Source: an uncultured Latescibacterota bacterium (GTDB lineage: Bacteria; Latescibacterota; UBA2968). Taken from it: DNA of 64,000 bases. The translations under genes and the position numbers were made by a program. Position 1 is the first letter of the stretch. The number at the start of each line of letters is the position of its first letter. Shown here one piece after another: positions 36,094 to 43,871 of the stretch. Location: NCBI GenBank assembly GCA_951812755.1, contig OX638329.1, positions 3,418,522-3,482,521 of the forward strand. Reading direction: 5' to 3'. A model generated the notes under the pieces. The model saw nothing but the letters and a program-made list of their open reading frames with translations, was not told where the DNA came from and did not search any database.

Positions 36094-36163
36094 TTCCTAC
36101 AGACATAACATCTACCTGGGGTATTTTTTACATTAGATTATCCAAACGTTTGTCTCATTTCTC

Positions 36164-36202
36164 AAAAAAAATACCGGGTGCCATAATACCTATGGCACCC
36201 GG
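36164..36202 (-). terminator. Intrinsic terminator of the candidate RNA
   Basis: CCGGGTGCCATA (36174-36185) and TATGGCACCCGG (36191-36202) form a perfect 12-bp stem with a 5-base loop. On the minus strand it is followed by TATTTTTTTT. Confidence 0.88.
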
Positions 36203-36366
36203 TTGTTTCACATAATATGCCGGTCAAATGCCACAGGCCGCGTACTCATCTATAGCCAAGATGTAGCTCGGTCCTTTCGGACACCGAAACCATAGCATTT
36301 AACCGGCTGGAAGTTGCTCAAATTTGCTTCGGCCTCTTCCAGCCGTTAACTATAAATGAATACGCC
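36166..36366 (-). ncRNA. Candidate structured non-coding RNA, about 200 nt
   Basis: No protein frame explains this stretch, yet it has every part of an RNA gene on the minus strand. A promoter (36372-36399) would start transcription at about 36366. A 16-bp closing stem joins GCGTATTCATTTATAG with CTATAGATGAGTACGC; its two imperfect pairs are G-U wobbles only on the minus strand and would be C-A mismatches on plus. Inside lie a bulged 14-bp hairpin (GGCTGGAAG with CTTCCAGCC and flanking TTAAC/GTTAA) and a third stem TTCGG-TG-TCC capped by a GAAA tetraloop. This makes a three-way junction. A strong terminator ends it. I do not recognise the class; 6S RNA size fits but its conserved elements are not evident, and no known riboswitch boxes are seen. 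Confidence 0.6.
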
Positions 36367-36371
36367 CCATT

Positions 36372-36399
36372 AAAATACGACATTAACAAGCATTGGCAA
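36372..36399 (-). promoter_or_regulatory. Promoter of the candidate RNA
   Basis: On minus, TTGCCA (36394-36399), a 16-base spacer and TATTTT (36372-36377), about six bases before the first G of the closing stem. Confidence 0.55.
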
Positions 36400-36506
36400 A
36401 AAAATTTGCCCTCCCTAAAATCTTTTTTTACGTCTATCTGCGCTCATGGCCTGTGCTGTGGTTGCTTCTGACCTCGACCTGCGGGACACCGAACGCTGAC
36501 AGCTAT

Positions 36507-37076
36507 TCACACCACCGATTCCAACAGCCCCTGACTGCGGCGGTCCAGTGCCAGTATATCGGGCACCTCAAAGCGATTGTTATCCACATCAAAAATCATC
36601 AACCGCGTGTCCCCCAACCACTGTGCGTCTTCAGCCACGGACTTGGCTACAAAATCGCGTCTGCCCCGGTCGGTATCGACAGTCCAGTACGTCACCCCGT
36701 ATTCATTTTGCAACGCGATGATCTTCTGGATCTCCGCCGTCAAATACCGGTTGTCCAGTTCCTCATACACCAGGGTCTGGCTCTCTTCTGACAAATCGGA
36801 CAGGTCCTTGATCATGCAGATCGCTTCGTCCTTGATATCCAGAATGCAAAAATAGCGATCCGGTTCCGTCAAAGGCGCTGCCCGCACCACTTTCACGCGA
36901 GTATAGGACCGATCCCCTTCAATCGTCATCCGCAAAACCCACTGTGGCTCCTTAAACAAGCGGATCTTACCCGGATCAACCGATTCGGGATGCACCATCT
37001 CAATTGGTATCGGCTTCCACTCCTCTGTATTTTCTTCAATCTCTTCCACTTCCATCTCAAGCATATCCGTAGCCAT
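36507..37076 (-). CDS. DUF1854 family protein
   Basis: A 189-residue soluble protein. DUF1854 features are the LFKEPQWVLRMTIEGDRSYTRVKVVRAAPLTEPDRYFCILD region, the DELGxI-like middle (KDEAICMIKDLSDLSEESQTLVYEELDNRYL) and the WTVDTDRGRRDFVAKS segment. The family has no known activity; NCBI naming ties it to cyanophycin metabolism because it occurs with special ABC transporters near cyanophycin genes. Exactly such transporters are the next two genes upstream on this strand. The start is ATG at 37076 behind TTGGAGATTTTG. The acidic N-terminus (EMEVEEIEENTEE) is unusual. Separated from the ABC gene by about 150 bases of repeats. Confidence 0.85.
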   Translation of the reverse strand: MATDMLEMEVEEIEENTEEWKPIPIEMVHPESVDPGKIRLFKEPQWVLRMTIEGDRSYTRVKVVRAAPLTEPDRYFCILDIKDEAICMIKDLSDLSEESQTLVYEELDNRYLTAEIQKIIALQNEYGVTYWTVDTDRGRRDFVAKSVAEDAQWLGDTRLMIFDVDNNRFEVPDILALDRRSQGLLESVV

Positions 37077-37149
37077 CAAAATCTCCAATCAGAATTACCC
37101 CGCCCCACATCTACCAGCCTCCAGTCCCTTACCCTCTCGCCTCTCGCCT

Positions 37150-37224
37150 TTCATCCTGCTCATCCTTTCATCCTGCAAATCCTGATCCGCCTTTCATCTG
37201 CGACCATCTGCGTCCATCTGCGGA
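37150..37224. repeat. Double repeat array: ATCCTG units then ATCTGCG units
   Basis: First about four ATCCTG-type units (37152-37188), then ATCTGCGACC, ATCTGCGTCC and ATCTGCGGAT at exact 10-bp steps. The last unit runs into the TTA that is the stop codon of the ABC gene. Confidence 0.75.
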
Positions 37225-39504
37225 TTACTCCAACTCTACCCCCACCGCAGTCATAAACATATCCAATGTCGTCTCTTGCTGTGTCTTGACCAGACGATAA
37301 AAAATGCCCTCCCGGTCCATCAACTCCTGATGTGTACCAACTTCGGCGATATTGCCTTCGTCCATAACCACGAGCCGATCCGCGCTGCGAAGGGTTGACA
37401 AACGGTGTGCAATGGCAAATGTCGTGCGCCCTTCAACCAGACGCGCAATCGCCGTTTGAATCTTCTTCTCGGTCGGTGTATCCAGCGAAGATGTGGCCTC
37501 ATCGAGAATGAGGATCCGCGGATTGTGCAAAATTGCCCGCGCGATAGATACCCGCTGTTTTTCGCCGCCCGACAGACGCCCGCCGCTTTCCCCCACCCGC
37601 ATGTCATAACCATCGGGCTTTTTGACGATAAACTCGTGTGCTTCGGCTGCGATTGCGGCACGCATCACCTCGTCAAAAGTCGCGTCTGGTTTGCCATAGG
37701 CGATATTTTCGGCAATCGTGCCGTCAAACAAAAAGGGTTGCTGATGTACCATCCCGATTTGGGATCGCAAATCGCGCAAGTTCACATCGGTCATCGGCAC
37801 GCCATCCACCAGCAGCCGCCCGCGATCGGGATCGTAAAACCTACACACCAGATTAATCAGCGTTGACTTCCCAGCGCCGGACTTGCCCACAAGCCCAATC
37901 ATCTCGCCCGCCTTTACTTCCAGATCAACGTCTTTGAGCACGGGCTTGCCGGGGTCATAACCAAAGAACACGGACTCGAACTTCAAACCACCCTCGAGTT
38001 TGGGCAGCCGCACGGCATCGGGTTTTTGGTATGGTTCGGGTTCGAAATCGATCACCTCGAACACGCGTTGTGCGCCAGCAAATGCCCGCAAAATATAACT
38101 GTAAAAATCGCCAAACCATCGCAGCGGTTGATACAACATCCAGAGATAACTCATAAATGCGATTAACGCACCCAGCGTCAATTCACCATCCAGAATCTGT
38201 CTTCCGCCAAAATACCATACAAAAAATACCCCTGCGTTCATAAACAGATTTGTCACAGTAAAAAAAACAAACCAGGCCCGTTCACCCCGGGTATCCACAT
38301 CGCGCAAATCTTCGTTGTACTGGTCAAACCGCTCGCTCTCTTTTGCTTCCTGTGCAAATGCTTTCACCACACGAATGCCGTGAATCGACTCATTTAACTG
38401 TGCAGATAGCCTGCCCCACTTTCCCGACCACTGCGTCCAGAATGTCATGATGCGGTACCAGATCCTCGTGCCAGCGAACACAATCAACGGAATAGGTGCC
38501 ACCACAAATAGTGTGAGTTGCCAGTTCATCCATGCCAGAAATCCCAGAATACCGACAAATAACAAACTGTTTGAAAACACATAATAAAAATCATACGTCA
38601 TGATCACTTCCATGCGGTCCGTATCATTATTCATGCGGGACGTCAGTGCCCCTACTTTTCGCCGATCGTAAAAGCGAATGGGCACCATCTGAAACGCGCG
38701 GTAGAGATCTTCCCGCAAATCGCCAATAGCTCGCAACCCCAACGACCGACTCAGAGCTGCCATCACCATATCGACACCCCAGATCAACAGCCGTACAATA
38801 ATAAGCCCTAAGATCAACAGCCCCAATCGGTTCAGGCGATCCGTTGACGCAATAAACGGAATTGTAACCGCATCCCAGCCCGCTGTCAAAACACCGTCAA
38901 TCACATATTCTGTAATTTTGGGCGGCAACAGCGTAAATAAGGCACTGACAAACGTCAGAGCAATGGTTGTAATTAGGCGCACGGGATAAGCGGCCATATA
39001 ACCCACAATGCGTCGAAACGTCTGCCACTTTTTCAAACACGCAGCACACACCCCATTTTTTTCCGGCAACCGACGGCTACACCGTTCGCAGTGCGTCTGC
39101 TCCAATTCTGTGGGCAATGTCAGCGGCTCATTATCCGTCAACTGCCTAATTCCATCGGCTACTTCGGCAAACACAGCGGTGAGAGATGGTGAATACGGCA
39201 CCTGTATTTCCGGTCCAGCTTTGTGTGTCAACGCCAGGGCACCCAACCCAACGCGCTCTTCCACTTTCACCTCTTCCACATCGCCGATCGCCATCGACTG
39301 CGTGCCATCCACACCCGATTCGGGAATTACCAGCACCTGTTGATCGGTCACCACCACCCACTGAGGATTGTAATTCAGGGACTCGTCAAGATCCGTCGCC
39401 ACCTGCATCAGCACGGTCTCGCCATTGGGCTTCGCCGCACGCAGCTTTTTTGCCACAGATGGCGGCAGTTCTTCGATCAATGGCTTTTCTGGGACGTAAT
39501 TCAT
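37225..39504 (-). CDS. ABC exporter with N-terminal PH-like and zinc-ribbon domains, copy 1
   Basis: A 759-residue fused half-transporter. The first 130 residues are beta-rich (QWVVVTDQQVLVIPES, GLGALALTHKAGPEIQVPY), PH-like, and are followed by a zinc ribbon C139-ERC142 ... C153-AAC156. Then a six-helix ABC exporter membrane domain (about 165-460) and the ATPase domain: Walker A GLVGKSGAGKST, signature LSGGEKQR, Walker B ILILDEATSSLD, AHRLSTL. Such cytosolic ribbons are not part of ordinary MsbA-like exporters and match the transporter type named for cyanophycin clusters. It starts six bases after the stop of copy 2, so the two probably form a heterodimer. Confidence 0.93.
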   Translation of the reverse strand: MNYVPEKPLIEELPPSVAKKLRAAKPNGETVLMQVATDLDESLNYNPQWVVVTDQQVLVIPESGVDGTQSMAIGDVEEVKVEERVGLGALALTHKAGPEIQVPYSPSLTAVFAEVADGIRQLTDNEPLTLPTELEQTHCERCSRRLPEKNGVCAACLKKWQTFRRIVGYMAAYPVRLITTIALTFVSALFTLLPPKITEYVIDGVLTAGWDAVTIPFIASTDRLNRLGLLILGLIIVRLLIWGVDMVMAALSRSLGLRAIGDLREDLYRAFQMVPIRFYDRRKVGALTSRMNNDTDRMEVIMTYDFYYVFSNSLLFVGILGFLAWMNWQLTLFVVAPIPLIVFAGTRIWYRIMTFWTQWSGKWGRLSAQLNESIHGIRVVKAFAQEAKESERFDQYNEDLRDVDTRGERAWFVFFTVTNLFMNAGVFFVWYFGGRQILDGELTLGALIAFMSYLWMLYQPLRWFGDFYSYILRAFAGAQRVFEVIDFEPEPYQKPDAVRLPKLEGGLKFESVFFGYDPGKPVLKDVDLEVKAGEMIGLVGKSGAGKSTLINLVCRFYDPDRGRLLVDGVPMTDVNLRDLRSQIGMVHQQPFLFDGTIAENIAYGKPDATFDEVMRAAIAAEAHEFIVKKPDGYDMRVGESGGRLSGGEKQRVSIARAILHNPRILILDEATSSLDTPTEKKIQTAIARLVEGRTTFAIAHRLSTLRSADRLVVMDEGNIAEVGTHQELMDREGIFYRLVKTQQETTLDMFMTAVGVELE

Positions 39505-39510
39505 GTGAAC

Positions 39511-41736
39511 CTATTCCTTAATCGCAATAATCTGCGAAATCTCTTCTTGCATCTGCACCAATTTGTAAAACATGCCCTTCTTTTCAAGCAATTCGTGGTG
39601 AGTTCCAATTTCCACAATGCGTCCGGCATCCATCACCAGCAACCGATCGGCATTGCGAAGGGTGGATAAACGGTGGGCTATTGCAAAAGTTGTTCGTCCT
39701 TTGACCAATCGCACAACCGCATCTTGAATGCGTTTTTCCGTTTGCACATCAACAGACGATGTGGCCTCGTCTAAGATCAAAATCTTGGGGTCGTGTAAAA
39801 TAGCCCGTGCAATGGACACGCGCTGCCGTTCACCTCCCGAAAGCGATTCTCCACGCTCGCCGATAAGCGTATCATAGCCATCGGGCTTCGTCACTATAAA
39901 ATCGTGTGCATGGGCAGCCCTGGCCGCTTCCACAATCTCATCGAATGTCGCGCCCGGCTTGCCATAGCCAATATTTTCTGCAATACTGCCCGAGAAGAGA
40001 AACGGCTCCTGCAACACAATGCCAATTTGAGACCGCAAATCCTCCAGCCGAATATCGCGCAAATTCACCCCATCCACCTCAATGCTTCCGCGGTCAACAT
40101 CGTAGAACCGACAAATCAGATTCACCGTTGTCGTCTTGCCCACACCGGACTTCCCGACCAGACCAATCATCTCTCCCGGTTTGACATCGAGGTCGATTTC
40201 GTGCAGCACGGGCTTGCTCTTGTCGTATCCAAACGTGACGTCATTGAACTTTACGCGCCCTTCAATATGCGGCATCGGCACGGCATTGGGGTCCTGATAT
40301 GCTTCGGAGGGCGTATCGATAATCTCAAAAATGCGCTCAGCACCGGCCATGGCGCGCGTCATCCACGAATTGACCATCCCAAACCATTCCAGCGGGCCGT
40401 AGAGCAACATCATATAACTGTAAAAAGCCATCAAAGTGCCGAGCGTCAACTCCCCATCGATCACCTCCAGCCCTCCGTAATACCACACAATAATTACGCC
40501 CGCCGCCGTCAACAGGGTCATCGTTTTGTAAAAAATGCCCCGGTTGACCTCTGTAGTAATGCCAATGCGCGTCAATTTATCATTGCGCCTTTTGAACACC
40601 CTGATTTCCTGCTTTTCCTGTGCAAAAGCCTTCACCACTCGAATGCCCGTGAGCGCTTCATTGACCCGTGCCATGGTTTCAGACCACGACTGCATCCAGC
40701 GGGTAAAAAACTTCCGCATCCGCCGATAAAACGCATATCCCCAGATCATAATTAACGGAACGGGAATCAGCACCAGAATAGCCAGTGACCAACTCATCAT
40801 AAACAGCGCGGCGAGAATCCCCAGCAACATCATCGCCTCGATCACCAGATAGGGCAAGCCATCGACCAAAAACATCTGTAAACGACTGCTATCGGTCGTC
40901 ACACGCGACATCACTGCGCCAACTTGCCGCTTGTCGTAAAATTGCAGGGATAGCAATTCCAAACGCCTGTAAAGCTGGCTGCGTATATCCGCCGTCACCC
41001 GTGCGGAAAGCCATGTAACTGTCCAGCCGTGCGCCCATTCTGCCCCCCAGGTTAGCAGCCGGATACCCACCAGGACCAGCACGAGCCAGCCGAGCAAACT
41101 GAGCCGTTCGTCGTACTGTACCTCTGTGCCCTCGGGCAGCACCAACACATCATCGACAATGAGCTTTGTCACATAAGGCGGAATCAACTCGGCAACCGTC
41201 GTCACAATAGATGCCAGAGCCAGCACAATCGCGCGTGTTTTGTAGGGCTTCAAATACGATGCAATGCGTCCCAGCGTTGCAAATTTGTTCAAACAGGCCG
41301 GACATATCCCATTTTTTTCAGGCAATAGCCGACCGCACGATTCACAGATTGTGCGATCCAGATGCACATTGATAAAAAATTCTTGTTCCTTGCGCAGTTG
41401 CTCAATTCCCCGCGTGGTCTCTGAAAATTTTTGTGCCTGCGTCATAGAATACGGGACGTGGATGGTCGGCTTATTCTTTCGATGAATTTCCAGACGCGCA
41501 CCGCCCACCAGAGCCTCGGTTCGCGCCAGTTCAATTTCGGAAATAGGAATATCTGCAATCGAGCCATTTTGCCGCACCAGCACGCGATTGCGCGTCACAA
41601 CCACCCACTGGTTTCCGAAGTCGCCTTTTTCATCCAGATCGGTCTGTACCCGGATGAGTTCGTCTTCCCCATCGGGTAAAGCGTGTTTCAACCAATTCAA
41701 ACTACCGTTTTGTTCATTATCCAGTAAACGGTCCAT
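39511..41736 (-). CDS. ABC exporter with N-terminal PH-like and zinc-ribbon domains, copy 2
   Basis: A 741-residue paralogue of the downstream gene with the same order: beta-rich N-terminus (WVVVTRNRVLVRQNG, ARLEIHRKNKPTIHVPY), zinc ribbon C131-ESC134 ... C145-PAC148, membrane domain (about 160-450), ATPase domain with GLVGKSGVGKTT, LSGGERQR and ILILDEATSSVD. Both copies keep the catalytic Walker B glutamate and full signature, so both sites look active. The ATG at 41736 has AGGAG six bases before it; an ATG at 41754 overlaps the PPTase gene and is less likely. One base separates it from the PPTase stop. Confidence 0.93.
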   Translation of the reverse strand: MDRLLDNEQNGSLNWLKHALPDGEDELIRVQTDLDEKGDFGNQWVVVTRNRVLVRQNGSIADIPISEIELARTEALVGGARLEIHRKNKPTIHVPYSMTQAQKFSETTRGIEQLRKEQEFFINVHLDRTICESCGRLLPEKNGICPACLNKFATLGRIASYLKPYKTRAIVLALASIVTTVAELIPPYVTKLIVDDVLVLPEGTEVQYDERLSLLGWLVLVLVGIRLLTWGAEWAHGWTVTWLSARVTADIRSQLYRRLELLSLQFYDKRQVGAVMSRVTTDSSRLQMFLVDGLPYLVIEAMMLLGILAALFMMSWSLAILVLIPVPLIMIWGYAFYRRMRKFFTRWMQSWSETMARVNEALTGIRVVKAFAQEKQEIRVFKRRNDKLTRIGITTEVNRGIFYKTMTLLTAAGVIIVWYYGGLEVIDGELTLGTLMAFYSYMMLLYGPLEWFGMVNSWMTRAMAGAERIFEIIDTPSEAYQDPNAVPMPHIEGRVKFNDVTFGYDKSKPVLHEIDLDVKPGEMIGLVGKSGVGKTTTVNLICRFYDVDRGSIEVDGVNLRDIRLEDLRSQIGIVLQEPFLFSGSIAENIGYGKPGATFDEIVEAARAAHAHDFIVTKPDGYDTLIGERGESLSGGERQRVSIARAILHDPKILILDEATSSVDVQTEKRIQDAVVRLVKGRTTFAIAHRLSTLRNADRLLVMDAGRIVEIGTHHELLEKKGMFYKLVQMQEEISQIIAIKE

Positions 41737-41737
41737 C

Positions 41738-42484
41738 TTATGCTCCTGAGTCATCCCTGCGTTTTGTCACACCCTTATTCAGACAAAGATCGCGCAATAA
41801 GTGTTTCACCATTTTCACCTCAACATCTTTCCCAGCAATCGCGACCGAGCCGACATAACCCTCTGCGGGTTCGAGGTGTAGCAGTGTCCAATCCTCTATA
41901 TTGCCTTTTTTTATCCACAACAATTTTGCCTTGCGCCCCAAGCTGACTTCAAAGTTTTTTAATGACCGGGCAAGACCGGTACCCACAGCTTTCAGATATG
42001 CCTCTTTGCGCGTCCAGCAACAAAAAAAAGCCCGACGCTGTTCTTCTCGCGGCAACGCAGACAACCGCTCGTATTCGCCCGGCGCGAAAAAGCGTCTCGC
42101 AATATCTTTCAGCTGATCTACCTTACGATCGAGATGCTCAACATCAACCCCAATCTCGCAGCATCGAGAAACCGCGATAAGAGCCAGTCCTGCCGAATGG
42201 CTCAGATTGAATCGCAATTGGGATTTATCCCAGGGAGATGCCAGAGCGGGTTTGCCGTGTTCGCCATAAAAAAAAGCCAGTTCACCTGGCTTGCACTCCA
42301 TGTATTTTGCGAGAATCGCGCGCAGACATCCGCGTGCAGCAACAAAATGCGCTCGGTGCTTTTCAAAGAGAAACCTATCCGCACGCGCCCACTCATCTGC
42401 CGATAGCACCTCGTCCAACAGGTGTGTCTCGCGCTCTAAATCCACTGCCCAGACATGGGCGGTATCAGTTCGCAAAATATCCAT
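41738..42484 (-). CDS. Sfp-type 4'-phosphopantetheinyl transferase
   Basis: A 248-residue enzyme moving phosphopantetheine from CoA to carrier-protein serines. The family motifs are clear: FNLSHSAGLALIAVS, EIGVDVEHLDR (Mg-binding GVDxE) and FFCCWTRKEAYLKAVGTGL. The length is that of the broad-specificity Sfp group used for NRPS/PKS or lysine biosynthesis rather than AcpS. No carrier protein, NRPS or PKS gene lies in the window. It is locked into the transcript with the two ABC genes (one base from copy 2) and 24 bases behind DUF362, which suggests a shared process. Confidence 0.93.
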   Translation of the reverse strand: MDILRTDTAHVWAVDLERETHLLDEVLSADEWARADRFLFEKHRAHFVAARGCLRAILAKYMECKPGELAFFYGEHGKPALASPWDKSQLRFNLSHSAGLALIAVSRCCEIGVDVEHLDRKVDQLKDIARRFFAPGEYERLSALPREEQRRAFFCCWTRKEAYLKAVGTGLARSLKNFEVSLGRKAKLLWIKKGNIEDWTLLHLEPAEGYVGSVAIAGKDVEVKMVKHLLRDLCLNKGVTKRRDDSGA

Positions 42485-42508
42485 ATCTCTTGCACTGTTT
42501 CAGCAGAT

Positions 42509-43720
42509 TTACCCCGTCATTCCCAAACACGCCTCATAAGTCTCAAAGCGTTCGCCTTCGGTTTCTTCGGGATCGACTAACTTAAGCCACATCCCCTGGT
42601 CCTTTTTTTGTCCACTCAACTGCCTGCGGCTGCCCAAATTGGCAGGGTCCGCACCGTGCCAGATCACGTCGCCATCTTGCAAAAAGATAAATTCATTCCG
42701 ATACCGGTCAACGATACCCCGCCGCCGGTCCTGGTAAATCAGAGCCTGCTCACAAGTGGTGCGACGCCAGCTTTCCACTATTTTTTCGCTATCTGTGCGC
42801 TCCGAATCAAACTCGGCCAGGGGGGCAGATACCTCGCTTTCAAAATCGATCTCGCGCAAATCAACCGTACCAAAACCGCGCCTGTCCGCGATCAACAAAT
42901 GATTGCGGTCGCGCCGAAAAGGCGGGTTAGGCCAATCAGACGCGGGGTCGTGACCCATCAAATGAGCACCACATGCATCGGTAGCAGTTACATGGTCACC
43001 CGCTAATAACGCATTGCAGATACGCCCCTGTCCGCCCCACTCTCTTCCCCATTGCCCGGTTAGTGCATCCACGATATTCAAACAGGGTTGGGTAATCAAT
43101 CCCAAATCGGGCAACACATAAGACAGGCGGATAAAGTGGTGATAATAAGATCTTACACGGCCGTGCGGCAGCGTGATCGGAGGCAAACCAAACAGGTTTT
43201 TCATGCAAAGCGTAATCCCCATAAACAGATGATTCTTCATCTTAGCCACAGAAACCACCTCGGCTCCTTCAAAACACGCGCTGAGCGTATAGCGGTCAAA
43301 CATACATCCGCCCCCCGGCACGTCATACAGTTTGAAGGGCGGCGCGTTTGAATCGACAAATCCCACATCGTATTCTTTCAAAATATGCGCGTAATTAAAA
43401 TCCTCACCCATCAGATGTTCGCGCGTATAAGGATTGGTATCCGTCGCAATAATTTCCGCACGGGTTCGTTCGCGCAACAAACGCAAAACAGCGCGTGCGA
43501 CCATATCATCGACCAACTCGCGCCGTCGTCCCATGTAGTAAATAATGCGGTTGTGTAGCTTCATCATATTGAACTTGATCACAATTCGATTGGCTTTCTC
43601 CAGCTTTTCCCACGACCGATGCAATGGGTCTGTAATGCGGCGCAAAGTCTGGTATATTTCTTCCTCTGATGCCCGCCAATTGCAATGCGCTGCGCGAACC
43701 TTGTAATTCTTCTCCGCCAT
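42509..43720 (-). CDS. DUF362 family protein
   Basis: A 403-residue protein with the DUF362 signature VSVAKMKNHLFMGITLCMKNLFGLPP (split here by function: K-x-K-x-H then the KNLFG core) and LNIVDALTGQWGREWGG, LLAGDHVTATDACGAHLMG. Many DUF362 proteins carry 4Fe-4S ferredoxin motifs; none is seen here. Activity unknown. The N-terminal ATG at 43720 follows GAGGTCGAA; the frame continues upstream without a site. It is first in the minus-strand run DUF362-PPTase-ABC-ABC-DUF1854 and divergent from the asparagine-synthase-like gene, with which it shares a 150-bp control region. Confidence 0.88.
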   Translation of the reverse strand: MAEKNYKVRAAHCNWRASEEEIYQTLRRITDPLHRSWEKLEKANRIVIKFNMMKLHNRIIYYMGRRRELVDDMVARAVLRLLRERTRAEIIATDTNPYTREHLMGEDFNYAHILKEYDVGFVDSNAPPFKLYDVPGGGCMFDRYTLSACFEGAEVVSVAKMKNHLFMGITLCMKNLFGLPPITLPHGRVRSYYHHFIRLSYVLPDLGLITQPCLNIVDALTGQWGREWGGQGRICNALLAGDHVTATDACGAHLMGHDPASDWPNPPFRRDRNHLLIADRRGFGTVDLREIDFESEVSAPLAEFDSERTDSEKIVESWRRTTCEQALIYQDRRRGIVDRYRNEFIFLQDGDVIWHGADPANLGSRRQLSGQKKDQGMWLKLVDPEETEGERFETYEACLGMTG

Positions 43721-43871
43721 TTCGACCTCTGTGGTTAAATGCGACGATATTAGAACTGTCCTATTGTACCTATAAAAGCAAAAAATGAAAAGTGAAATCA
43801 TAAAGTTTTCCTTATATTGGGTACATATAATCTCGGATGAACGTCAGTGGGTATTCAGACAGGTATTTTTT

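Noticed and set aside
36166-36366. Known riboswitch, hammerhead, SRP RNA or RNase P RNA in the candidate RNA region
   Set aside because: The conserved cores of these classes (for example CTGATGA, the SRP GGAAGG loop, RNase P GAGGAAAGTCC) are absent.
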